Notes: generated by a model not told the origin, from the letters alone. 33,979 bases of DNA from Phycisphaerae bacterium (GCA_016342495.1 JAEIOG010000054.1:1-33979), one strand, 5' to 3'. Positions 1 to 8,087 are shown, counted from the stretch's first letter. Translations and numbers: made by a program.

Positions 1-42
1 ATCATAATAAATATATCCTCGCCCTCAAGTCTAATTAATGAC

Positions 43-152
43 AAGGAATTGTCTCACCCATTCTGGCACAGAGGGGTCAGAGACAAGCTCATTTGCGATA
101 AAAAGTAATGACAACTTTAAAAAGTTGGCTTTTTATTCAAGGTAATTGTCTC
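43..152. repeat. REP-like palindrome with a partial second copy
   Basis: Bases 49-86 can fold into a hairpin. TTGTCTC (49-55) pairs with GAGACAA (80-86) and ACCC (56-59) pairs with GGGT (74-77), with two unpaired bases on the right arm. The left arm with its flank, AAGGAATTGTCTC (43-55), recurs with one inserted base as AAGGTAATTGTCTC (139-152). A palindrome plus a half copy in non-coding DNA is typical of REP elements mobilised by REP-associated tyrosine transposases. No transposase is visible here, so that link is inference. Confidence 0.45.
112..134 (+). terminator. Small intrinsic terminator
   Basis: CAACTT and AAGTTG (within 112-127) form a short A/T-rich stem followed by GC and a five-T run (130-134). 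It would end a plus-strand transcript entering from the left edge. It could also slow transcription leaving the minus-strand gene that stops at 197. The stem is weak, so this is tentative. Confidence 0.35.
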
Positions 153-196
153 CGACCAGCTTTTAGTATGCGCATTTGAGGGCAATGCTGGGCAAA

Positions 197-1060
197 TTAC
201 TTGAGTATTACCCCTCTTTTCGTTCTATCCATCAAAAAAGTAACCTTGGAATACAGGTCTTTACTTAAAGTAGACTTTAACATTTTTTTTGCCAATCTTA
301 TATCAGTACGTCTGCTTAAATGGGTCAAAATTACGTATTGATTACTACTTTTTTCCAGAAATTCGGCCATTGAGTCGACATGATAATGCCGCCCTGCCCG
401 CGCCCGGTCATGGTGGTCAGGCTCGAAAAATGTACATTCAGCTATCAAAATCTTGCTGTTTTGGACACAGGGCAAGTTTTCAAAATCGCCAGCCATTGTA
501 TCGCCAAGATAGGTAACTAATGGCATATCAAGAGTATAGGTGATTTCGATTCCTTGTTTCTTGAGATCTACGATTTCTCTGCTTGCCAGGCCATGATATT
601 GTTCTTTAAGTTTTTGACGTCTTTCAATGATAGTAAAACCCATCGAGTCGCCATAATGATTGGTGGAAAAGACATAAACATATAAATTCTTACGAATTTG
701 ATATTCTTTATTATCTTCAACGGCAATGATATTAGCTGGTGGTCGATTGCCATCAATTCTGCCCCAACAATCCAGTAATGATTGAAGCTTACTTTTAAGC
801 CCGGCTGAGCAATAAACCGTGCCGGCGGCCATTTCGCGAAAATTTCTCTGGGAACAATAATATGCAATGCCGGCGGCATGGTCCATGTGACCATGAGTCA
901 AAAACACATTATCGACCAGCAAAGCTTCTTCGGGACATCGCCCAATATCAAAGCATACATTGAGCATAGGAACAGCGACAACAGATTCTTCACCAGCTAC
1001 CGAATAGCCAACTATCTCTAAATCGTCAGCTAACAGGCTGGCCAGGCGTCTTGATGACAT
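197..1060 (-). CDS. MBL-fold metallo-hydrolase, RNase Z-like
   Basis: This is a probable zinc-dependent hydrolase of the metallo-beta-lactamase fold. The signature THGHMDH supplies the HxHxDH metal ligands (about residues 55-61 from the chosen start). Further ligand-like segments are GDT in YLGDTMAGDF, and ECTF and ILTHLSRR near the C-terminus. The order resembles ribonuclease Z and its homologues in bacteria and plants, but the substrate cannot be assigned. The frame stays open to 1162. I chose the ATG at 1060 because GAAAGAG lies just upstream, and because the longer version would leave 8 bp to the divergent gene and put a candidate promoter (1135-1162) inside the coding region. No signal peptide is seen, so it is probably cytosolic. 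Confidence 0.8.
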   Translation of the reverse strand: MSSRRLASLLADDLEIVGYSVAGEESVVAVPMLNVCFDIGRCPEEALLVDNVFLTHGHMDHAAGIAYYCSQRNFREMAAGTVYCSAGLKSKLQSLLDCWGRIDGNRPPANIIAVEDNKEYQIRKNLYVYVFSTNHYGDSMGFTIIERRQKLKEQYHGLASREIVDLKKQGIEITYTLDMPLVTYLGDTMAGDFENLPCVQNSKILIAECTFFEPDHHDRARAGRHYHVDSMAEFLEKSSNQYVILTHLSRRTDIRLAKKMLKSTLSKDLYSKVTFLMDRTKRGVILK

Positions 1061-1093
1061 AATAAACTCTTTCAATACTAATGGAATTGATGC

Positions 1094-1122
1094 TTGCGAC
1101 AAATACCTAATGTTAATAAAAT
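1094..1122 (+). promoter_or_regulatory. Candidate sigma-70 promoter for yjbQ
   Basis: TTGCGA (1094-1099) and TAAAAT (1117-1122) have a 17-base spacer, matching the -35/-10 consensus at 4 of 6 and 5 of 6 positions. The start of transcription would fall about 40 nt upstream of the ATG at 1171. Confidence 0.4.
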
Positions 1123-1134
1123 CGTAATGGTAAC

Positions 1135-1162
1135 ATTGTATGAAATTAACCCTCTTTAGCAA
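1135..1162 (-). promoter_or_regulatory. Candidate sigma-70 promoter for the MBL hydrolase
   Basis: On the minus strand TTGCTA (1157-1162) and TACAAT (1135-1140) are separated by 16 bases. Transcription would start near 1128, leaving a leader of about 70 nt before the ATG at 1060. It overlaps the divergent yjbQ promoter region. Confidence 0.4.
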
Positions 1163-1170
1163 GAAAAACC

Positions 1171-1569
1171 ATGGAAACCATAAACATAAAAACCCACAGC
1201 CGTAATTGCATGATCGATATAACCAGTGAGATTCAGCAAATAATCACGAAATCAAAAATTAAAAATGGGATTTGTATCGTTTTTGTGCCACATACAACGG
1301 CAGCTGTAACGATCAACGAAAATGCCGACCCTGATGTTGTCCATGATGTGATACTAACCATGAATCAGCAATATCCAAAAAATCACCCGCAATACCTTCA
1401 TTGTGAAGGCAATTCTGATTCACATGTAAAGACATCTCTTTTTGGTCCCAGCATAACTGTTATTGTAAATGATAGTCATCTTATCCTGGGCACCTGGCAA
1501 AGCATTTATTTCTGTGAATTCGATGGTCCACGGAGTAGAAATATCCATATAAAAATTATGCAGGGATGA
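1171..1569 (+). CDS. yjbQ: YjbQ/UPF0047 family protein
   Basis: This 132-residue protein has the full pattern of the YjbQ (UPF0047) family. HTTAAVTINENADPDV lies near residues 41-56, then HCEGNSDSHVKTSLFG in the middle, and LGTWQSIYF followed by EFDGPRSR near the end. Family members are small cytosolic beta proteins reported to have secondary thiamine-phosphate synthase activity, but their main cellular role is unsettled. The length is normal for the family. The ribosome binding site is weak. The gene is divergent from the MBL hydrolase. Three bases after its stop lies the start of a short ORF whose ribosome binding site overlaps the end of this gene. Confidence 0.88.
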   Translation: METINIKTHSRNCMIDITSEIQQIITKSKIKNGICIVFVPHTTAAVTINENADPDVVHDVILTMNQQYPKNHPQYLHCEGNSDSHVKTSLFGPSITVIVNDSHLILGTWQSIYFCEFDGPRSRNIHIKIMQG

Positions 1570-1572
1570 AAA

Positions 1573-1688
1573 ATGCGCAAAAAAGATGGCGAGCACGTGG
1601 AACCAATCGGGGGGGGGGAATCGGCTCACACGCATACTCGCCAGTAGCTCAAAAACTAAACCCACAGATGAAGGAATTTAGTACTTAA
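1573..1688 (+). CDS. Short ORF interrupted by a ten-G tract
   Basis: ATG 1573 lies 3 nt after the yjbQ stop, with AGGG about 8 nt upstream, a good coupled start. As printed, the frame gives 24 residues (MRKKDGEHVEP, then Ile-Gly-Gly-Gly and a short tail) ending at TAG 1645-1647. The run of ten Gs at 1609-1618 splits two frames. With 11 (or 8) Gs the ORF would continue through SHAYSPVAQKLNPQMKEFST to TAA 1686-1688, giving about 38 residues. This could be a real small protein with a phase-variable or slippery tract, a sequencing error, or a dead remnant. I do not recognise the product. Confidence 0.35.
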
Positions 1689-1807
1689 ATCTTATTTACT
1701 GTTACTATTGTAAAAATATTCAAGCAACAGGTCAACCATAAAATTAAATTTATTTTACAATTTTCAAAAACTGCGTAAAACGAATAAAGTCCACTTGAAG
1801 AAAAAAA

Positions 1808-1891
1808 TGCGGATGAGAGGAGTCGAACCTCCACGAGCATAAGCCCACAGGCACCTGAAGCCTGCGCGTCTACCAATTCCGCCACATCCGC
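1808..1891 (-). tRNA. tRNA-Leu (anticodon CAG)
   Basis: Read on the minus strand, the acceptor arm GCGGATG pairs with CATCCGC and is followed by discriminator A (1808). The D-arm contains GGTAGACGC. The anticodon stem-loop CAGGC-TTCAGGT-GCCTG presents CAG, decoding CUG leucine. A long variable arm (class II tRNA) and a T-arm with GGTTCGACTCC follow. CCA is not encoded. A run of seven Ts directly downstream (1801-1807 complement) can serve as terminator. Confidence 0.95.
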
Positions 1892-1907
1892 GCGAATTAG
1901 AAAGGAT

Positions 1908-1935
1908 ATTGTATAATCAGCTGACAATCTGTCAA
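1908..1935 (-). promoter_or_regulatory. Sigma-70 promoter of tRNA-Leu
   Basis: On the minus strand a perfect TTGACA (1930-1935) and TACAAT (1908-1913) are separated by 16 bases. Transcription would start near 1901, about 10 nt before the mature tRNA 5' end, as expected for a tRNA gene. Confidence 0.65.
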
Positions 1936-2241
1936 GTGCCATTTAAACAAAATAATGAAAATTGGCCTTAATAACCGAAAAACTGACTTTAACTAAACAA
2001 TAGAATCTTAAATATTAACAGTAAATACTTCTACAACAATATTGAGATTATTTAGATTTCATTAATAACAGTACGCATATGAACTATATGCATCGAGAAT
2101 ATTAACGATTTCAAAAATCAGATACACAATAAGCGACAAACAAGTGACAAACTACTTAAGTTGTTATATAAAAACAATTTAGCATTCATATAATATCACA
2201 ATCACCAAAACAAACTCTAATTCCAACAAATCATCCAATTA
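1936..2241. other. AT-rich intergenic stretch with an 11-bp tandem repeat
   Basis: I see no gene between the tRNA promoter and the argS stop. The only structure noticed is two adjacent 11-base units, AAGCGACAAAC (2131-2141) and AAGTGACAAAC (2142-2152), differing at one base. No convincing argS terminator was found. Confidence 0.4.
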
Positions 2242-3993
2242 TTACATTTGTTCAATCGTATCGATACCAAGCAGGCCAAGGCCTTTTTTGATTGTCTTTG
2301 CGGTCTGGTAACAAAGCATCAATCGAGATTCTTTTACTGAGGTATCAGCTTTTAAGACCGGGCAATTTGAATAGAAACTGCTAAAAGCCTGAGCCAAATC
2401 AAATAGATATCCCGTTAAAATGTGGGGTCGTAATTCGCTGGCTACCGATGCAATAATTTCTCCAAAACGCAATAACTGCTTCGCTAAAGCAATTTCCATT
2501 TCTTCATTTAACTGCAAATTACCGGCGTCGGCGATTAATTGTTCGGTGTCGATTTCACCCTTACGGAAAATACTCTGCACACGAGCATAGGCATATTGCA
2601 TATAAGGAGCTGTATTACCTTCCATCGCAAGCATTTTATCCCAGTCGAAGACATAATCGCTGGTAAGATTATTGGAAAGATCTGCATATTTAACCGCACC
2701 AATACCAACGGCGGCCGCGATTTCTTGCTTTTGCTGGTCGCTTAGATCTGGACTTTTAGCTTCAACCACGGCCATCGCCCTGATCTGGGCCTCATCCAGC
2801 AATTCCTTTAGTTTAATATTTTCACCGCTACGAGTTTTGAATGGCTTATTGTCATTACCCAACACTGTCCCAAACGGCACATGATCCAACCTGGCATCGC
2901 CCTGAACCCAGCCTGCCTGTTTAGCGCAATTAAACACCATATCAAAATGGAGCTTTTGTCGGGCATCGGTTACATAAACCACCCGATCAGCTTTTAATTG
3001 GTCCAATCGGAACCGAATCGCGGCCAAATCTGTTGTGGCATACAAAAAAGCGCCATCACTTTTTTGCACGATCATGGGTAAAGGCTCGCCATCGGGTTTT
3101 TTATAGCCATCCATAAAGACAACTTTTGCCCCATCGGATTCTTTTAGCATTCCTGCTGTTTCCAGCGACTCAATAACTCCGGGCAGCTTATCAGTATAAA
3201 AACTTTCGCCACGGACATTATCATTATCCAACAGCACATTAAGCTGTTTATAAATTTCAATACAGGCATCCAGTGAAACCTTGCGGGCATTCTGCCACAA
3301 AGAGATTTCAGGCTCTTCATGATTTTGAAGTTTTAATGTACTGTTGCGAAAAATATCGCCATGCCCGGGATCATCTTTCATCAATATATTGCTTTTACGA
3401 TAAACATCTTCCAGATCAGCCAGAGTCATTTCAGAAGCATCGACCTCCATAACATTCTGCATCGCCCAGACAACCATACCCATCTGCAGTCCCCAGTCGC
3501 CAATGTGATTTTGACGAATGACTTTGTCAGGATCTCCAATATAAAATTCCAACACCCGTGAAATCGTATCGCCGATAATGGTCGACCTGAGGTGTCCAAC
3601 ATGCATTTGTTTAGCAACATTCGGAGCCGAATAATCAATAACAGTAATACCTACCTGCTCGACCGGATCAACACCCAACCGGGCATCGTCTCCAAGAGCA
3701 TCAACCAGCCGCGCGGTGAGCCAATCATTTTTTAATCTTAAATTGATAAAGCCCGGCCCTGCTATTTCAGGAGCGGCACACATATCGGCCAGATCAAGTT
3801 TTGCAACGACTTCGCTGGCTAATTCACGCGGGTTTTTCCTGAGTTTTTTAGCCAGAGACATCACGCCATTGGCCTGATAATCGCCAAATTTAACATTCTG
3901 TGAAGTCTTGACAATCGCAGGCACTTTTTCACCAGCCAACTCCGACATAACTGCCGCAACTTTTTCTTCCAAAATTTCAATAATTGGTTTCAT
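2242..3993 (-). CDS. argS: Arginyl-tRNA synthetase
   Basis: This class I synthetase charges tRNA-Arg with arginine using ATP in the cytosol. Its 583 residues match the usual length. The N-terminal additional domain contains KFGDYQANG and PGFINLRL. The HIGH motif is present as HVGH in KQMHVGHLRSTIIGD (about residues 128-142). The KMSK position is relaxed, as is common in ArgRS, here near FKTRSGENIKL. The C-terminal anticodon-binding domain ends with the family-like GLLGIDTIEQM. The start has only a weak purine-rich ribosome binding site. It lies 102 bp downstream of the KilA-N gene on the same strand. Confidence 0.96.
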   Translation of the reverse strand: MKPIIEILEEKVAAVMSELAGEKVPAIVKTSQNVKFGDYQANGVMSLAKKLRKNPRELASEVVAKLDLADMCAAPEIAGPGFINLRLKNDWLTARLVDALGDDARLGVDPVEQVGITVIDYSAPNVAKQMHVGHLRSTIIGDTISRVLEFYIGDPDKVIRQNHIGDWGLQMGMVVWAMQNVMEVDASEMTLADLEDVYRKSNILMKDDPGHGDIFRNSTLKLQNHEEPEISLWQNARKVSLDACIEIYKQLNVLLDNDNVRGESFYTDKLPGVIESLETAGMLKESDGAKVVFMDGYKKPDGEPLPMIVQKSDGAFLYATTDLAAIRFRLDQLKADRVVYVTDARQKLHFDMVFNCAKQAGWVQGDARLDHVPFGTVLGNDNKPFKTRSGENIKLKELLDEAQIRAMAVVEAKSPDLSDQQKQEIAAAVGIGAVKYADLSNNLTSDYVFDWDKMLAMEGNTAPYMQYAYARVQSIFRKGEIDTEQLIADAGNLQLNEEMEIALAKQLLRFGEIIASVASELRPHILTGYLFDLAQAFSSFYSNCPVLKADTSVKESRLMLCYQTAKTIKKGLGLLGIDTIEQM

Positions 3994-4095
3994 TTTTCAT
4001 TCTCTATTTTACATTTACTGATATAACTATTTAATTTGCACATAAACCCAGACAATATAAACGCTTACTTGCCTGCCCACTTTTAGCTTTTCAAG

Positions 4096-4929
4096 TTATG
4101 CATCATTTTCCTTTTCCAGTTTCTTAATACGATTGTCTTCAACAAGCAAACACATTTGCTGGATAGCAGTATTATTCAATAGCCTCAATCTCTCATTTTG
4201 CGGTAAATCCTGCTGAATAAAATGAGCATTCAATATTTCAAGATTAGCCAGACATACCAACTGCGAAACATTGGCATAATCCCTGATATTTCCGGACTTA
4301 TCCGGATTCTCTTCCTGCCATTGCTTTGCTGTTTTACCAAACAAAGCCATATTCAATAAGTCAGCCTCTGAAGCATAAACTAAATTAATCTGCGGGCCAG
4401 TAAGTTCCGGTGGAATCAATTTTTCCTTTATCGCATCAGTATGAATACTATAATTAATCTTGGTCAAATTGCGACGAATATCCCAGCCGAGTTGCTTTTG
4501 TTCTTCATCCTTGAGACGCTGAAATTCTTTTATCAGATAAAGCTTAAATTCAACTGATACCCAAGATGCAAATTCAAAAGCAATATCTTTATGGGCATAC
4601 GTACCACCATATCTCCCTGTTTTTGAACTTAAACCTATCGCCCCGGTTGTGGAAATCCATTTTTTGGGAGTAAGCGTAAAACTATTCAAACCAGCTTGTT
4701 TTTTAATCCCGTTGAATTCGACGGGATTAAAATCTGGATTGTAAAGTTGCTCCCATATACCAAGAAGCTCCAAAGTATTACGGTTCCGCAGCCAGTTCCG
4801 AATCAGATCGTCAGGGTGCTCTGGATTCTTGGATTTTGCAATATCGGTAAGGCAAATAAAATCATCCTGGCCTATAGCTTTTACTCTTACATCAGTACTC
4901 AAAACTTCTATTTTTTTATTCTTTTTCAT
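4096..4929 (-). CDS. KilA-N domain protein
   Basis: The N-terminal roughly 120 residues match the KilA-N DNA-binding domain seen in phage and large DNA-virus proteins and in scattered bacterial genes. Diagnostic segments are DDFICLTDIAKSKNPEHPDD, IRNWLRNRNTLELLGIWE, WISTTGAIGLSSKTGRYGG and the region with FEFASWVSVEFKLYLIKEF. The C-terminal half is helical, and the end (LLVEDNRIKKLEKEND) could form a short coiled coil. I chose ATG 4929; a TTG 24 bases upstream is the alternative, and neither has a well-spaced ribosome binding site. It sits between argS and rsfS without other phage genes, which suggests an acquired cargo gene. A regulatory or anti-phage role is possible but not shown. Confidence 0.85.
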   Translation of the reverse strand: MKKNKKIEVLSTDVRVKAIGQDDFICLTDIAKSKNPEHPDDLIRNWLRNRNTLELLGIWEQLYNPDFNPVEFNGIKKQAGLNSFTLTPKKWISTTGAIGLSSKTGRYGGTYAHKDIAFEFASWVSVEFKLYLIKEFQRLKDEEQKQLGWDIRRNLTKINYSIHTDAIKEKLIPPELTGPQINLVYASEADLLNMALFGKTAKQWQEENPDKSGNIRDYANVSQLVCLANLEILNAHFIQQDLPQNERLRLLNNTAIQQMCLLVEDNRIKKLEKENDA

Positions 4930-4964
4930 CCTAACATACCAACACAGCCCCAAGCCATTCTATA

Positions 4965-5414
4965 TTAGTCTTGCCTTGGCTCTGCCTGCCAATCGATTCT
5001 TGGAGCATCACCCCAGAGCAATTCCAGATCATAGAATTTTCTGAATTCTTCATCGAACACATGCACAATAATATCAACTAAGTCGACAATCGCCCAGCGT
5101 CCTTCCTGCATACCAGCTTTGCCATAGGCCCGCCAATTGGTATGTTTGCCCATAACTTCAATTTCATCTGCTACCGAACGAATCTGTGGCGAGGAGGTAC
5201 CAGTTGCAATCACAAAATGTTGAGCCAGCGGGCTAATCCCGCTGAGTTCAAGCACAACAACATTTGTGCAATTGCGGTCATCGGCCAACTGAGCGATTTT
5301 AATCGCCATCTTGCGACTCTCTTCGATACTAGTCGGATCAGCCTGGATCGGGGTAGTAATGTCACCAATATTTTCATTGGGTTCTAATATTTCTTCTCTT
5401 TGATGATTTCTCAT
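4965..5414 (-). CDS. rsfS: Ribosomal silencing factor RsfS
   Basis: This is the RsfS/Iojap (DUF143) family. The protein binds ribosomal protein L14 on the large subunit and blocks subunit joining in starvation. The domain spans about residues 32-137. Hallmarks are VVVLELSGISPLAQHFVIAT, SVADEIE, GKAGMQEGRWAIVDLVDIIV and HVFDEEFRKFYDLELLWGDA. The roughly 30-residue N-terminal extension is low in recognisable motifs. A good ribosome binding site (AGGAAAG) precedes the ATG. It lies upstream of the KilA-N gene on the same strand and is separated from dnaK by a terminator, so it probably has its own promoter. Confidence 0.95.
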   Translation of the reverse strand: MRNHQREEILEPNENIGDITTPIQADPTSIEESRKMAIKIAQLADDRNCTNVVVLELSGISPLAQHFVIATGTSSPQIRSVADEIEVMGKHTNWRAYGKAGMQEGRWAIVDLVDIIVHVFDEEFRKFYDLELLWGDAPRIDWQAEPRQD

Positions 5415-5476
5415 TTTATCTTTCCTATATTTAAAGATTAGCCCCCAAGAGTATCTTGAAGGTTCAGCTATAGAAT

Positions 5477-5482
5477 ATTATA
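5477..5482 (-). promoter_or_regulatory. Candidate -10 box for rsfS
   Basis: A perfect TATAAT on the minus strand lies between the dnaK terminator and the rsfS start, about 60 nt upstream of the ATG. No good -35 box is visible at 16-18 bases. Confidence 0.3.
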
Positions 5483-5505
5483 CATATTTTCAATCACGAA
5501 TAAAC

Positions 5506-5534
5506 AAAAAAAAGCCCCGAGCATAACCCGGGGC
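5506..5534 (-). terminator. Intrinsic terminator of dnaK
   Basis: On the minus strand GCCCCG and CGGGGC enclose a nine-base loop and are followed directly by eight Ts. It sits 13 bases beyond the dnaK stop codon. Confidence 0.88.
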
Positions 5535-5546
5535 CAAATTATCGTA

Positions 5547-7454
5547 TTATTCTTTAACTTCAAAGTCGGCGTCGATGATATCTTCATCATCTTTCTTAGG
5601 TTCAGCATCAGGCTGTGGCTGCTGGGCATCCGGGGCAGCTCCGCCCTGAGCCTGTTGAGCCTGTTCATACATGATCTTGCCAATTTCCTGGCTGGCTTCC
5701 ATCACATTTTCGATAGCCTTTTTGATAGCTTCGCCATCTTCGCCTTTGGCAATTTCTTTGAGATTGTTCAAAGATGATTCGACTTTACTTCGCTCTTCGG
5801 CTGGCAGTTTATCACCATGTTCTTTCATAGTTTTTTCAGTTTGATAAACCACCTGGTCTGCCTGGTTCTTTAAGTCGATAACTTCACGACGTTTTTTATC
5901 TTCTTCGGCGTGAGCTTCTGCATCCTGAGTCATTCTTTCGATATCTTTTTCATCTAAGCCCGATGAACCTTTGATTTCGATATGCTGTTCTTTGCCGGTA
6001 CCTTTATCTTTAGCTCTTACACTTAAAATACCATTGGCATCCAGATCAAATGATACTTCAATTTGAGGTATGCCACGTGGCGCTGGTGGGATATCAGTCA
6101 GTTGGAAACGGCCCAGTGTTCTGTTGTCTTTGGCAAATTCACGTTCGCCCTGTAAAATATGAATATCAACCGAAGGCTGGCTATCCGATGCGGTACTGAA
6201 TGTTTCAGTCTTGGAGGTTGGAATAGTAGTATTTCGCTCAATGAGCTTAGTCATAACGCCACCCATGGTTTCAATGCCAAGAGAAAGCGGAGTGACATCC
6301 AGCAACAGAATATCTTTGACATCGCCAGCTAAGACACCACCTTGAACAGCTGCACCAAGAGCGACAACTTCATCAGGGTTAATGCTCTTATTGGGCTCTC
6401 TGTTGAACAATTCTTTTACCAACTGCTGAACTGCAGGGATACGAGTCGAGCCACCGACTAAAACCACTTCGGCAATTTCAGAAGTCTTCAATTTTGAATC
6501 GGCGATTGCTTTTTCGCACGGCAAACGCAAACGCCGTAAAACATCGGAGATCAATGATTCAAACTTGCTACGAGTAATTGAAACCTGTAAATGTTTTGGA
6601 CCACTTGAATCAGCAGTGATAAATGGCAAATTAATCATCGATTCAACCGATGTACTTAATTCACATTTTGCTTTTTCACACGCTTCTTTCAAACGCTGCA
6701 AAGCCATCGCGTCACCGCGAAGATCGATACCTTCTTTTGTCTTAAATTCATCAGCAACATAATTGATCATGATTTCATCGACATCATCACCACCGAGGTG
6801 GGTGTCACCATTAGTGCTTAAAACTTCAAACACATTATCGGCAATATCCAGAATAGAAATATCGAAAGTACCACCACCAAAATCAAAGACAGCTATCTTT
6901 TCATTGGCTTTCTTTTCCAGACCATACGCTAAAGCTGCGGCGGTTGGCTCATTAACGATACGTTCGACTTTCAAGCCAGCAATCGCACCGGCGTCTTTGG
7001 TTGCCTGTCGCTGAGCATCATTAAAATAAGCAGGAACAGTAATAACTGCACGGTCAACTGTTTCGCCCAAATAATCTTCAGCGACTTTTTTCAGATCCTG
7101 TAGGATCATCGCCGAAATTTCTGGTGGTGTATATTCTTTGTCTTTTACTTTGACCCTGACCAGCTCATCAGCTCCGCCTGTAATCGTATACGGAACGATT
7201 TTTTCTTCATCGGAAACTTCGCTGTGACGACGACCCATAAAACGTTTTACTGAATAAATAGTGTTATGTGGATTTGTTACTTGTTGATGACGAGCTAGCT
7301 GACCGACCAGCCTTTCGCCCTTATCGGTAAAACCTACCACCGAGGATGTTATTCTTGAACCCTGAGCGTTAATTAATACTTTAGGGGTTGCACCTTCTAA
7401 AACTGCCACGACCGAATTGGTAGTACCAAGGTCAATTCCTATAATCTTAGACAT
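5547..7454 (-). CDS. dnaK: Chaperone protein DnaK (Hsp70)
   Basis: This is an ATP-dependent chaperone that binds exposed hydrophobic peptides and normally works with DnaJ and GrpE, neither of which is in the window. The ATPase domain begins with [10 protein letters not shown] and shows the phosphate-binding motifs [31 protein letters not shown] and [14 protein letters not shown]. The substrate-binding domain includes [14 protein letters not shown] and the conserved block around [15 protein letters not shown]. The C-terminal tail is Gln/Ala-rich and ends in [14 protein letters not shown], the bacterial DnaK signature. At 635 residues it is a normal length. A strong ribosome binding site (AGGAG) precedes the ATG. 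It appears to be a single-gene unit with a sigma-54-type promoter upstream and a strong terminator downstream. Confidence 0.98.
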   Translation of the reverse strand: MSKIIGIDLGTTNSVVAVLEGATPKVLINAQGSRITSSVVGFTDKGERLVGQLARHQQVTNPHNTIYSVKRFMGRRHSEVSDEEKIVPYTITGGADELVRVKVKDKEYTPPEISAMILQDLKKVAEDYLGETVDRAVITVPAYFNDAQRQATKDAGAIAGLKVERIVNEPTAAALAYGLEKKANEKIAVFDFGGGTFDISILDIADNVFEVLSTNGDTHLGGDDVDEIMINYVADEFKTKEGIDLRGDAMALQRLKEACEKAKCELSTSVESMINLPFITADSSGPKHLQVSITRSKFESLISDVLRRLRLPCEKAIADSKLKTSEIAEVVLVGGSTRIPAVQQLVKELFNREPNKSINPDEVVALGAAVQGGVLAGDVKDILLLDVTPLSLGIETMGGVMTKLIERNTTIPTSKTETFSTASDSQPSVDIHILQGEREFAKDNRTLGRFQLTDIPPAPRGIPQIEVSFDLDANGILSVRAKDKGTGKEQHIEIKGSSGLDEKDIERMTQDAEAHAEEDKKRREVIDLKNQADQVVYQTEKTMKEHGDKLPAEERSKVESSLNNLKEIAKGEDGEAIKKAIENVMEASQEIGKIMYEQAQQAQGGAAPDAQQPQPDAEPKKDDEDIIDADFEVKE

Positions 7455-7512
7455 AACTCTATACTCCTATATATTATTGAGAAAAAATTTATTTATATAC
7501 GCTTTTATATAG

Positions 7513-7528
7513 AGCAAAACCCGTGCCA
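7513..7528 (-). promoter_or_regulatory. Sigma-54 (-24/-12) promoter of dnaK
   Basis: The minus strand reads TGGCACGGGTTTTGCT, matching every fixed position of the sigma-54 consensus TGGCACG-N4-TTGCW with exact GG-to-GC spacing. Transcription would start near 7502, giving a leader of about 48 nt. No CIRCE inverted repeat was found. An enhancer-binding activator site has not been identified. Confidence 0.7.
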
Positions 7529-7703
7529 TAAAATCTATTAAAACCATAAGTAATGTAAAAACAAACACTTATGAATTAAAATTATATCTATATCAGTGTC
7601 ACATATGCCATCTAGGCAGGCTCACAACCTCCAACTGCCAAAATGAACATCTTCACGTGAGTGAGATTTTTTAGTGGCAGGGTAAAAATATAAGAATAGC
7701 ACA

Positions 7704-7740
7704 CGGATTTTGACGGATCTGGCGGATTTTCGCGGATTTG
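7704..7740. repeat. Degenerate tandem CGGATTT repeat
   Basis: Four CGGAT cores occur at 9-10 base intervals, three of them extended to CGGATTT, with the last as CGCGGATTT. A related piece, ATCCGCG (complement CGCGGAT), occurs at 20132-20138. Such short CGGATT arrays are dispersed intergenic repeats in many environmental genomes; that generalisation is from memory. Confidence 0.5.
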
Positions 7741-8018
7741 ATTGGGCAATAGCCAACGATTGTTTTAATGGATTTGTGGATTTTTTAGCTGGCAAGGCCT
7801 GTTTTGATGCAATTGGTTTTTAATTGTTTGTTTTGAAATTGTCAATTTGTGATTGATTATCACTGATCAAACCAGATTTTTTTTATGGCTATTGTTGGTT
7901 ACAAGCCCGGAAGACCAATTTTAAGCACGAGTCATTTGCTAAGTTGATATTGGATATGGCTTTAGGTTTGCCACCAAATAAACTCGCTCACCATCTTCAC
8001 CAATAATTTATTTCCAAA

Positions 8019-8047
8019 TTTACATTCATGCGACGCTTTAGTAATAT
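8019..8047 (+). promoter_or_regulatory. Candidate promoter of the sulfatase cluster
   Basis: TTTACA (8019-8024) and TAATAT (8042-8047) have a 17-base spacer. Transcription would start near 8054, about 34 nt before the first sulfatase ATG. Confidence 0.4.
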
Positions 8048-8087
8048 AGGATGAATTAAACCATTCTCAATTATTAAAGGAATCGAT

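Larger units (their letters stand above)
7455..8087. other. Gene-free region between dnaK and the sulfatases, with CGGAT repeats
   Basis: About 630 bases without a convincing gene. It contains the dnaK promoter and an inverted pair CTGCCA/TGGCAG around 7636-7680. Four CGGAT units begin at 7704, 7714, 7723 and 7733, spaced 9-10 bases apart. The sulfatase promoter lies at its right end. A 20-codon ORF near 7885 is too short to support. Confidence 0.45.

Noticed and set aside
1685-1942. Minus-strand 85-codon ORF
   Set aside because: It runs across tRNA-Leu and its promoter, so it is not a protein gene.
7600-7700. CIRCE-type HrcA site upstream of dnaK
   Set aside because: GAGTGAG and CACGTGAG occur, but the TTAGCACTC-N9-GAGTGCTAA repeat is absent.
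7885-7950. Twenty-codon ORF before the sulfatases
   Set aside because: Too short, no binding site, and no recognisable product.
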